DNA from: Linnemannia hyalina
Taxonomy: Eukaryota > Mortierellomycota > Mortierellomycetes > Mortierellales > Mortierellaceae
Reading direction: 5' to 3'
Length of the DNA: 64,000 nt
Assembly: GCA_019671135.1 (NCBI GenBank)
Contig: JAHRHY010000008.1
Span: 310,001 to 374,000, forward strand
The position numbers were made by a program, and so were the translations under genes. The notes below the pieces were generated by a model. That model was not told the DNA's origin, ran no database searches, and saw only the letters and a program-made list of their open reading frames with translations. Positions within the stretch are counted from its first letter, which is position 1. Each line of letters begins with the position of its first letter. Of this stretch, positions 45,334 to 55,284 are shown in pieces.

Positions 45334-48300
45334 ATATTAGCTCTCTGACACCATTACAACAAGCAGCAAACCCGATGAAAGATAAAAAAAATGGCACTTA
45401 CGATGTAGAACTTGCTGTTGAACTCAACCCAGTGGAGACGGAGGGCGTGCAAGAAGGCAGAGAGACCCTCCATGCCGACGAGAATGAAGATAGACAAGAA
45501 GAACCAGACGGAGAACATCGCAACCGTCATAATCGCGCCAAGGGTTCCCGTGAATCCCCAGGCGACGCCCAAGGTCATGCCCCACAGAACCTCCGACAGC
45601 TGCGCGTGAGCAAGAGACAGGGCCCAAAGACGCAAGTACGAAGCCGTGTTGGAGATACAACTCAGGCAGAAATCGATCGTGTGAATAACCTGGTGGATAA
45701 ACTCCTCCGAGAACTCAAACTCCTCCTCGCCCTCAACCTCCTCAGCAACAACAGCTCCAGCGGCCTCCTCCGAGCGGGTACTGTCAGTACTGACACGGAC
45801 ATTGTGCTCCGAGGGCTGATGGTAACCCATGGCGCGGGCCTTGCCGTGCTCCCACTTGAGATAGTATGGCTTAACAAACAACATCCAGGGAATGCAGATG
45901 AATGCGATCAGCACCAACAATCCTTGCACAAACGCCTAATTGGAAAGGAAGAAAACAAAAGAGATGTTGTTAGAACATGTGTGGTGTTGTGGACGGCTTT
46001 CCGTTGTAATGTATTCTCGAGATAGTTTACCTGTCCAGGGTAGAGACGATCCTCGTCGGCGACAGATCCAGGGCTGAGGAACATATAAATCATAGTGTTA
46101 AGCAAACTGGGGGGAGAGTTGCGGACGGCATGACCAGCAGCATCGGTCTCGAACCAGTTTACAGTCCACTTGTAGAGGATCATCAGCGTCAAGTATCCGA
46201 ACAAAGACTGCATAAAGATCATCTGAGGAATGAAACCTGCAATGATATCAATGGGCTTGCGGTAGAACTTGGCGTTGTAGTAGACCATGCAGATACCGAA
46301 CGACATGTGGATGACTCCCAGAATGACCGACATCTTCATCTTGTACGAGTTGGTGAAGAGGAGGTAGTTGTCGGTTCCGTGCCAAGCGTAATCGATACCG
46401 AAGGGATAAGTATGGCCGTTGGGCTCAGCGACAATCACAGTCTTGCCAGGGTAGTCGTCAGGGACATGGAAGTCCCACCCAGACTGGAAGAAGGGCATGG
46501 CGCGAGAGAAGATATCGTTGTACATCATTCCTGTAAAGAGTGAGAAAGCTCCCATGAGAAGAACAATGTAACGACCGCCAAAGACCATTTGGAACATCTA
46601 TCAGCATTAAGCAAGATACAGACGGTACGTAAATGCAACGCGTTAGATACATCAGGCAAAACTCGGCGACAATAGCTGAACAAGTTACGATGTATCTGTG
46701 CTTACCTCTCCGTCGACTTGAGCAAGCTTGCGCTCGTTCATGCAGAGATAAATTCCGACGAGAAGAACAATAATACCGTGACCGACATCACCGAACATGA
46801 CGGCGAAGAGGAAGGGGAACGAAATAATAGTAAAGAGACCGGGGTTGACCTCACGGTACTTGGCCATACCATAAGCATCGACAATGCCCTGGAATCCAAC
46901 AGTGAACTTGTTAGTTTTGTGGAAGGTTGGGGGCTCCTTGTGGGTCTTGAGCTCGTTTAAGATCGAGGGCACCATGGAGCCAGAGCGCTCAGTCACACCG
47001 CGGAGAGCAGTCTGGATGGTATTGATCTCGTTGGTAGGGCACCAACCCTCAGCGATTAGGCACTTGCGGTTAATGTCGTAGTTGAAATGGTTCATGGTGT
47101 GGTAGGTCGCCTTTTCCTTCTTGACAATAATCATCCATGCGACCAAGTTCTCCGAGATGCGCATCAACTCCTGGCGACGGGTCTGGGTGGTGTTGACCAA
47201 GACAGAGTTGAACTCTTCGATGTGGCGGACAACATCGAAAAGGGCCTCACGACGACGTTCGTGGGACGAGTCAATGGGGTAGAGGGTTGCGCCAAGAGAC
47301 TCTGCAATCTTCTTGATCTTGGCCAAGATCTCGCGACCATGGGCAAAGATAATGAAGACGTTTTTCTCGACAACAACATCAGTCGTAGGATCGATGACGG
47401 GCTCGTCGATCTCGGCAGTGTTCATGTACAAGTTGCCGCGGAGGGATCTCCAAAGGATGCGTTCAAAGGTCTGCATCTTGCTACGGGGAATGACACCTGT
47501 GACATTGCCGAGCTGTAGACCAGCACCCTGAGCCTCCTGCGAAGGGCCAGACTCCAAGTCGTCCAAAAGAGGGGCGCTGGGCTCATCGAACGAGTTGCGG
47601 ATCTCAGTCTGGTGCGACGCAGCCTAGAGAGAATTGTATGACAATACAGTAATCCTTGTCAGTTAACTGTTATTTGAACGCGTCGCGATTTTCATCATAG
47701 TAAAACTACGCAGAAGACATGATTACCTCATGGAAAAAGTCAGATGTCTCACGAAGGACGTGCTTGAGCTCAGTCAGCTCCAAGTAACGACGCTGCATGG
47801 TTTCGTGCGAGTTGTTCATCTGGAGAAGACGGTTTTCGTGCTCGGAGAGGCGCTCCTCGAGATCGTCGAGTTCCTGACGCGAACGGGCGCGCGAGCTGTA
47901 CGCATTGGAGAGGTTCGTACGGACAGGGATTTCTGCCTTTTCAATCTGCGTGGTGAAGAAACCTGTGAGGTAAAGGAGATAGAGGGGCAAAAGGGAAATG
48001 GCACACGGTATCAGCTGACTATATTCAGGCACAAACAAAAGTGCGCGTGTTCATGCGTGCGCCCTTTGCAAGACACTGGTGTCAAAGCAAGTACCACATT
48101 GAGCAGAAGGGATTTGGAAACTTACGAAGCTGTCTTTCCATTTCATCGAAGCGTCTAATCTCGCCAACGAAGGCACGCTGGAAGGCATTGACGTCTGGGT
48201 TGAGCTACATATCAAAGACCACACGACACACACAAAAAAAAGGGGATGCAACGGCAGTCAGGGTGTTAGCAAGAAAAAAAAAAAAGGGTAGGCTTTGTGC

Positions 48301-48475
48301 TTTTGCTCACATAAGCACTCTCTCATAGTCATAAAATCACCTAGTTCCTTACATCGCGAAACTGAACAAGTCCTAATTCTCCCAGCTCGGAGACGGTGGG
48401 TTGGGCGACCTCAGCTGGGATGTACAGCTGGATCAGCGACATTTCTTCCGAACGGAAGAAGGTGGACTCGGCCAT
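45212..48475 (-). CDS. V-type proton ATPase subunit a (Vph1/Stv1), spliced
   Basis: This is the membrane subunit that forms the proton path of the V-ATPase, which acidifies vacuole, Golgi and endosomes. The start [20 protein letters not shown] gives the conserved head. The cytosolic half includes the coiled-coil arms ([20 protein letters not shown]) and [20 protein letters not shown]. The membrane half has [20 protein letters not shown], the [20 protein letters not shown] helix, and [15 protein letters not shown], which carries the arginine essential for proton transport. The last small exon encodes [19 protein letters not shown] and ends at 45212. It follows an intron with a 30-base poly(T) tract on the coding strand. 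At least seven exons are seen, and some borders are approximate. A single sequence does not show whether it serves vacuole or Golgi. Confidence 0.95.
45303..45332. repeat. Poly(A) run, 30 bases, inside the last V-ATPase a intron
   Basis: On the gene strand this is a T30 tract about 25-50 bases upstream of the final acceptor, an extreme polypyrimidine tract. Confidence 0.9.
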
Positions 48476-48883
48476 GGCTACGAGTTGGTGACGTTCAGTC
48501 GTCTTTTGTTGTAAAAGTTGGTAGAGTGGAGGGTTGTTGCTTGTTGCTTGTTGCCTGTTGCTGGTGCGTGAGTGATCCTTCCTGACGGGTGAGAGTTGTT
48601 TGGGAGAGTGAAGAGGGTAAGTTCACTAATGGTGTGAGGAAGGGGGAAAAGGAGAGCGGGGAGGGTGGGAGGAGTGAAGGACAGGTGTCATGAGGTTCAA
48701 ATGGTCAACTTTGGCATGCCCAGGACAATGAGCGTCAAAATGACGTCACCGAAGAAATTAGGGGGTACACTGGTAGGTCATCTATCGACTTACTTTTGCC
48801 TTGTGTCACAAATGTTCTTGACAGCCACGCGGAGAACTTGAGTTCAGCTCTCACACACACAAGCAAGGAGAGCAAGAGAACTC
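48476..48883. promoter_or_regulatory. Divergent promoter between V-ATPase a and tRNA isopentenyltransferase
   Basis: 408 bases between divergent start codons, with repeated gttgcttgttgcctgttgctg near 48537-48560. The palindromic core tgacgtca at 48742-48749 matches the cAMP-response element (ATF/CREB-type bZIP site). A role in either gene is inference. Confidence 0.55.
48742..48749. promoter_or_regulatory. CRE-like palindrome TGACGTCA
   Basis: A perfect 8-base TGACGTCA, the binding core of ATF/CREB bZIP factors, lies 267 bases upstream of the V-ATPase a start and 135 bases upstream of the first Mod5 ATG. An 8-base match can arise by chance, but its place in a divergent promoter is suggestive. 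Confidence 0.5.
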
Positions 48884-51717
48884 ATGCGTCGTTGGCTGAC
48901 ATTCGCAGCACGAGCACATCAGACACTGAAAACACGATTCAACAACTACAACAACACGCACCTGTCATCCTACTTCGAAAACACCTCTCTGCCTGCATCA
49001 CGACACTACTCTGTTCGGACGGAATTATTATCACCGTTCACGATAGAGACTTCTAGGACCAACCGGCACTTTTACAGCTCCCTCAGCAGAACTATGGATC
49101 CAGGCGTGATAGCTGTCATTGGCACCACCGGTGTCGGGAAGTCCAACCTATCGATCCAGCTTTCCAAGGAACTCGACGGAGAGGTCATCAATGGAGACGC
49201 CCTCCAGGTATTTAGCCCTTTGACGACAACAGCAATAAAAGGGCTGCAGGCAAAGAAACACATGGGAAGAGGGTCCAAGCTCATTTATTTTTTTGCCTGA
49301 CGGCATTTTTCTTGATTTGCTCCGCAAAATAGGTCTATCAGGGAATGGATATCATCACCAACAAGATGCCCATGGACGAACGCGAAGGTGTTGTGCACCA
49401 CCTTATGGACTTTTTGCCCATGGACCAGGAATACTCTGTATTGGACTTCAAAGCCGACGCCCTAGGTCTGGTACGCGTCACTTATCGAGTCTATCAATCG
49501 TTGAACATTTACTAATCAAATCAGTCGTATCTGATCATTACCTCAGACTGTTGATCAATTGTTTCATCACTTATCTGATAGATTGAAAAGATCCATGAAC
49601 GGAAGCATATGCCGGTCGTAGTCGGAGGAACACACTACTACATCCAATCCCTCCTTTGGCGCGACACTTTGCTGGACACGAAAAAGAATGTCGGGGCACT
49701 ATCAGAAACGCAACAACAGAAAGAATCGTACACAAACGAAAAGTTTTTACGCGACTCAGATACTGCGACGTTGTACAAGAAGCTGCAGGAGGTCGATCCG
49801 ATCATGGCTAACAAGTGGCATGAGAACGACCGGCGGAAAATCACTCGCTCACTACAGGTACGGCCTTGGATGTCTACTTGACTGGATCTGCTGTGAAGCA
49901 AAGATTCCGTTGAGACTGCATGCTAATTACATGAGTCTGCCTCTGTACGGTGGATATACCTCTTAGGTTTTCTTTGAGACAGGCGAATGTCAGAGCGATC
50001 TGATCAAGAAGCAGCATGCTCTGCCAGGCAGTGAAAGACTTCGGTAAGGACCCGACATTGCCTATCGCAGTAGAAGGTACAATGGAACTCGGGATCACCA
50101 TTCGCTAACCTCTCAAGTGGACATGCCTTCTGTAGAATGCCAACATGCATATTCTGGGTTTATTCCGCTCCAGATGTACTAAATGCTCGTCTAGACGCAA
50201 GAGTTGATACAATGGTCAAGGTACAAGCGATATTCGTGCGGATAAAACTCATGATGAACTGAGTAATATCGACCGAGTCGAAGGTGTATCTAACCTGCCG
50301 TACTTAATCACTTCTGCTTGATAGGGTGGTCTTTTCGAAGAGATTCAAGGAATGAGAAAGAGCGTAGGACCAAACACGGACTATGAGCGCGGAATCTGGC
50401 AGGCAATTGGTATGCAAATGGATCAGCAGTATCATTGGCTACTTTGCATGATACGGAGATGATACTTCACAGTTGCTAACGGTTGCGGATAACCACTTTC
50501 ATTTACTATAGGCTACAAAGAGTTTGACCCATACTTTACTGCAGTCGAGGAGGCGATCAAGGATAATCAACCAACAGGTAAGACTAGACAATTTCAAAAC
50601 GAAATGAATAAACCCGTGCCAACGACCCTCACTGACTACAATTGCCTGACCTTTTGTCACTTTGTAGACACAGAAGAGCTGGAAAAGCTGAAATCAGAGT
50701 GCACAGAGACGATGAAGACGAGGACAAGGCAATACGCAAAGCGGCAAGTTCTTTGGATCCGCAACAAGCTGCTCCCACTCTGCCGCGAGAAGGAGGTCAA
50801 GATCTATCTCCTAGACGCTACCTGTAAGTTGCGCTGACCTGCTCTTTATGTATTGCTGCCATAGGGTGGCTTGAATGTGAAGTATAGCTTTAGCTCAAAC
50901 ACCGACCTTTTGTTCTACTTACGTTGACATAGCGCTGGACACATGGAAGGAAAACGTTGGCAATGTCGCCGTCAAAATCGCCAAAAGTACGAACGTGGAT
51001 CATTTGCTTGCACGCTCAGACGAATGGATATTGATCAAGTTGAGCGATGTTGACATCCTGCGATTTTTCTGTTATGACTTGATAGATTTCTTTGCAGGCG
51101 AAAGTCTTCCGGACGCCGAGGGTTTGAACCAATATGCCAAAGAAATGCTCGCCGCCCAGCGAGATCTTGAGTAAGGATTTGCATCTCGTTCCCACAGCTC
51201 CTCTTGAAATTGTTCATTCGTCCGGGAAAGGCAGACTGATACCATTCTTGATTTCATATCTTCTGTGATACAAACAAATAGTGCGGTGTCGGCATTAGAA
51301 TCGTGGGAAAAGAAAGAGTGCGACATCTGCACAAGCATGCAAAGAATCATGCACGAAAAGTATGCTCAACCAGCGGGTTCTACCACTACCACCTTAACAG
51401 AAGAACAACAACTCCCAGCACCAATAATCATCCATGGCCCGACGAGCTGGGAACAACACTTGCGGTCCAAGATGCACCGCAAGATGAGGACCAATAAAGC
51501 CGAGATGGAACGGGATGGTGCTAATTGGTGGTATTTCAAGGCGCAGGAGTACAAGAAGCGGAAACGGGAGGGGACGCTGAACCAGGAGGTTGAGGTCGTT
51601 GGTAGGGTGTTGGATGGTGATGATGATGGTGTAAGGGGGCAGCCGGAGTCGAAAGTACGGCGGACGGATGTGGATGGTGATGATGGTGGTGATAAGAAGG
51701 ATGAGAAGGCATTGTAG
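48884..51717 (+). CDS. tRNA dimethylallyltransferase (Mod5/TRIT1), spliced
   Basis: This enzyme adds an isopentenyl group to A37 of tRNAs reading UNN codons. Eleven exons fit, all GT-AG, and total 1,770 bases (589 residues): 48884-49207, 49333-49470, 49582-49857, 49967-50043, 50136-50220, 50325-50409, 50512-50577, 50668-50823, 50933-50986, 51098-51170 and 51282-51717. Motifs are the P-loop [11 protein letters not shown], then [32 protein letters not shown] and [17 protein letters not shown], then [14 protein letters not shown]. Near the C-terminus, CDIC and HLRSKMH form the eukaryotic C2H2 zinc finger. Two in-frame ATGs exist, at 48884 and 49094. The region between them ([16 protein letters not shown]...) is rich in Arg/Ser/Thr, like a mitochondrial presequence. 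The protein is longer than yeast Mod5 (428). Confidence 0.95.
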
Positions 51718-51827
51718 GTGTGTCTTCGTCTGAGAACACTTGTCTCTATCGTCAGTTCTTCATGGCAAGCATCAAATAAAACGCTAATCACAAAATTCAG
51801 TAATTTTCACGATTAAGAATGCGTTTA

Positions 51828-52192
51828 TTATTGGTGGCGCGATGAGGCCTTGGCCGCAACGATGGCTCCGCCAGACTGAACAAGACTCTCATCCACAGCA
51901 CCCATCCACTTAGTCCAATCAATACCCTTCAGCCTCCAGCTATGCAAACATACAAAACTCGCCACCGGACACAGAGTATGCCATGTCATGTCTTTATCCT
52001 CATCTGGCGGATCCGAAGGTATGGCACCCTTGCTTCGGGAAACAGTTCCTGGGTGTAGGTGACACAAGAGTGGAGACAATTTTTGAACCCATCCATGTCT
52101 TCTGGTAGAACTGGTAGGTTGTAGAGCGGGCGGACATTGTTGTTGCTGCTGGTGCCGACGCTGCGTTTCTTGAGACTCCTTCTTGCGGCCAT
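51828..52192 (-). CDS. Ambiguous small gene, two frames
   Basis: From ATG at 52192 one frame gives 68 residues (MAARRSLKKRSVGTSSNNN ... LPEDMDGFKNCLHSCVTYTQ ... MRIKT, stop at 51986). An overlapping second frame continues from about 52079 to 51828 with SDPPDEDKDMTWHTLCPVAS, then LHSWRLKGIDWTKWMGAVD and ESLVQSGGAIVAAKASSRHQ, which looks protein-like but lacks an ATG of its own. No GT-AG intron of normal size joins them. It may be a gene broken by a frameshift, a gene with a sequence error, or only the short frame. I do not recognise either product. Confidence 0.35.
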
Positions 52193-52783
52193 GGTGGTAG
52201 CGTGTTGATGGGGGTCTTGCTTGTCCGAAAAGGCGAGTTTGTGGTGGTGGTATGGGGACGAAGAAGAGGATGTTGATACGTGAGGTGAGAGGAGGTGGAG
52301 TGGCGGTGCACCGAGGACGAGGTTGGTGAGAGCAGAGTCTATGATGGGGGAAGAGAATGGGAGGGGAGGATGCAGAGTAGTGCTATTGATAGGATGAGAA
52401 AAGAGAAAGAAAAGAGAAAGAAAAGTGAGGGCGAAGAAGTAAAAAGTGCATTGGTAGTAAACACCGGAGAATGATTTTTTATTAGTGATGGATGGGACCA
52501 GTTAATTGCCATTGGTTCGTCCTGCATGGCGATGCGTATGAACAGCAAGCACCCTTTTTCTTTACATACAAATAGACAGACAAGTGATATTCGTTTTAAA
52601 GCTAGTGAACGGCCTTTTCTGCAAGGGATGGACCTCTCCACTCTTTCACAACAGAGTCGTACATAATCAAACGCTAGCTTCTCCGCTCACAAACAAAGCA
52701 ACTCGCTGTTCACGACAGAAAGTAAGAATGTTATTGTTACACAAAACTACATGGATGCTACACGAAAAGAAGAACTAATACGA
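52193..52783. other. Gap with mixed 3' and promoter sequence
   Basis: Holds the upstream side of the small ambiguous gene and the 3' side of the RlmN-type gene. It contains only short A/G-rich stretches (52385-52430) and no gene that I can support. Confidence 0.4.
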
Positions 52784-54578
52784 TCACTGCGTCAGCTTTT
52801 CTTGGTCATAGGTGGTCTTTAACTGACCGCAGGCGCCCATGACATCGAGTCCTCGTGGCCAGCGGATCGTGGTAGGAACTCCCAAGTTCTCGATGATACG
52901 CGAGAAGCCGACGATGTGATCTCGAGGCGAGCTAACATACTGGCTGCCGGGCCAAGGGTTGAAAGGGATCAAGTTGACGTGTGAGGGAATGTCTTGGAGC
53001 AAGTCTGCAAGGGCTCGTGCCTCTTGGAAGCTGTCGTTGACATCCTTCAGCATGACATATCTATATGGGCGCGGAGGGTATGAGAACAATGGAGGCCGAA
53101 GAAGTTAGCTGTTACATTCCTTACAAGGGCAGTTATCACATGGTATTGTCGTATACGAAGAAACCAATTTTTCGTGGGTTACATACTCAAAGGTGATTCG
53201 CTGACTGTCGCGATTGCAGCTCTCCATCTTTTTAGCATAATCCGCGCATGCTTCCATGAGGACCTTGATAGGGAATGTTCTACAGTAATAGCCAGAACGT
53301 GAATATGGTCAGTACAAGCGCACTCCATTCTTTCATGCCAGTCGTGAGCAGAGTCAGTGCATGTGACGATCCAACCAACATACTTGTTGATGGGGACGAT
53401 CTCGTCGCGAAGGTTGTCGTTGGTGGCATGAAGCGAGATGGCAAGACTGACCCCTCCGAGCTCAGCCAACTTTGCAAGTCCAGGCGCCACTCCAGAGGTT
53501 GAGACTGTAATCTTGCTCTTGGGCATTCCGATCCCGTCCTTGTCTGTCAAGATTTCAATAGCCTGCTTGACATTCCTAATGATCGAAAACGAAAGAAGCG
53601 ACGTGCGATGAGATACCTCTGTTCTCCGAGATACATCTAAATGTGATAACGAAGATCGGGACATATCCATACCTCCAGTTGTACAACGGCTCGCCTTGAC
53701 CCATAAACACAATGTTGCTGACATTCCGCTGAGCATTCTTGACAAGAGGGAGATCGCCATAGTCCTTGGCTGGGATCATGTACTGGCTGACGATCTCGCC
53801 TGCAGTCAGGTTCCTGAGCAACTTTTGGGTTCCTGTGTGACAGAATGTGCATGCCAAGGAGCATCCAACTTGACTGCTGATGCACTGTGTTCCTCTTGGA
53901 CCGTTCATCGGGATGAAGACGGACTCGACCATTGCCTTAGGGTCCTTGAATCCAACAAGCAACTTCCTTGTCCCGTCTGTTGGCGACACATGATCCGACT
54001 AGAAGTAGGTGAATTGGCAAACATGTTGGTTAAATAAGATCCATTTGGTCTAATCAAAGTGTCTGCATATTGTACGTTCATGAGGGACATACCACGACAC
54101 GGCCATAGTTGATAGTATAGTTTTCATTCAGCTCATCTTTGATCGACTTTGGGATATTGAGCATGTCATCGATGCTGGTCACTCCTCGTTGATAAAGGAA
54201 TCTCCAGATCTGTCCAGCGGTGTATGACTTCACTCCGGAAATCGACTTGAGTTCCTCCTTCAACTGATCGAGGGAAAGTCCGATGAGGTTCTTCTTGTCC
54301 CAGTCCCGGACTGGCGGTGCAGAGTTGGAGAGGTGTGCTGTGTCCAGATGAGGGTTGACGGTTACGGGCTTATTCCTGTGACTGGTCGAGTCAAAAGTCC
54401 GAGGTCTCCGAGGAGAAGAGCTGTTGTTGTTTTCTGAGCGGAAGGAAGAATAGGCGGCGATATGGGATTTGAGGAATGCGGATGGTTTCCAATGGGAAGT
54501 AACTCTACTCTTAGAGTGAGTGATCAGGTGGTATGTTCCTGAGGAGGTGCATTGCCTCCAGAGTGAATGAGTCGCCAT
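52784..54578 (-). CDS. RlmN-type radical SAM methyltransferase, probably mitochondrial
   Basis: In bacteria, RlmN makes m2A at 23S rRNA A2503 and tRNA A37. The N-terminus ([17 protein letters not shown]..., about 100 residues rich in Ser/Arg/His) looks like a mitochondrial presequence. It is followed by [20 protein letters not shown] and [15 protein letters not shown], then [40 protein letters not shown] and the radical SAM cluster C-S-L-A-C-T-F-C. Next come [35 protein letters not shown] and [20 protein letters not shown], then [19 protein letters not shown] and the conserved second catalytic Cys in [11 protein letters not shown]. All key cysteines are present, so it is probably active. The start at 54578 precedes the presequence. 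About six exons are seen. Yeast has no RlmN, so this gene is an ancestral or acquired bacterial-type enzyme. Confidence 0.9.
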
Positions 54579-55284
54579 TTCCTTTGTCCGAGAAGTGAAG
54601 AAGGAAGAACAACAAGTGTGGCCACCAACCAACAGCGGACAATAGAAAAAAAAATGAACAGCAGTCACTCATTTAGCTCTAAGCCACATCGGACACTGGT
54701 CCAAGTGAGCGAGTGATATGAATAGAGAGAGACAGCCTAGCCCTTTTGTTCCTCTTCTTCACCCTCCATCTCTCTCTCTCTCATCAGGACATCATACACT
54801 CGTTATCGATCTCTCTTTGTTTCTTCTTTCTTCGTCTGTAAACGAAGCAAACCTCCAATCGTGCGTCTCTCCTCTCTCTTTCACCCTCACCGTCACCCCC
54901 ATCACTTGTTTTTCTACCTCCCTTTGTCTTCTTTGTCTGACATTCCCTCGTCTTCTCTTTCACTTTATCTCTTTTCGATAAAGCTCACGCAAATACAGAC
55001 AGACAGACAGACAGACAACCGGGCTCGCCTTTCTACACGTCTACATCCCGATCTCACCCAACCTTGGACTGACCCTCGACCCTCCTCCTCCTCCTCCTCC
55101 TTAACTCTTGCGCCTGCCTGCCACCCAACAACCTCAACACACGCACACATCCTTTCTGCCTTTTACGGACAAAACATTGAATTGATATTATTATCCCTTC
55201 ATTTTTGTACGTGAATTCCATCCCTTTTATTCCCTTCCTTCCTGTCTCTTCACTTTCCACTTCATCCTTTCATTCACTCGTTCA
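54579..55284. promoter_or_regulatory. Divergent promoter of RlmN-type and Thp3-like genes
   Basis: 706 bases. They hold C/T-rich leader sequence, a (caga)n run at 54996-55018 and a (cct)n run at 55081-55102. No gene is supported; the open frames are low-complexity. Confidence 0.6.
54996..55018. repeat. (caga)n microsatellite
   Basis: Five tandem caga units, in the leader of the Thp3-like gene. Confidence 0.9.
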
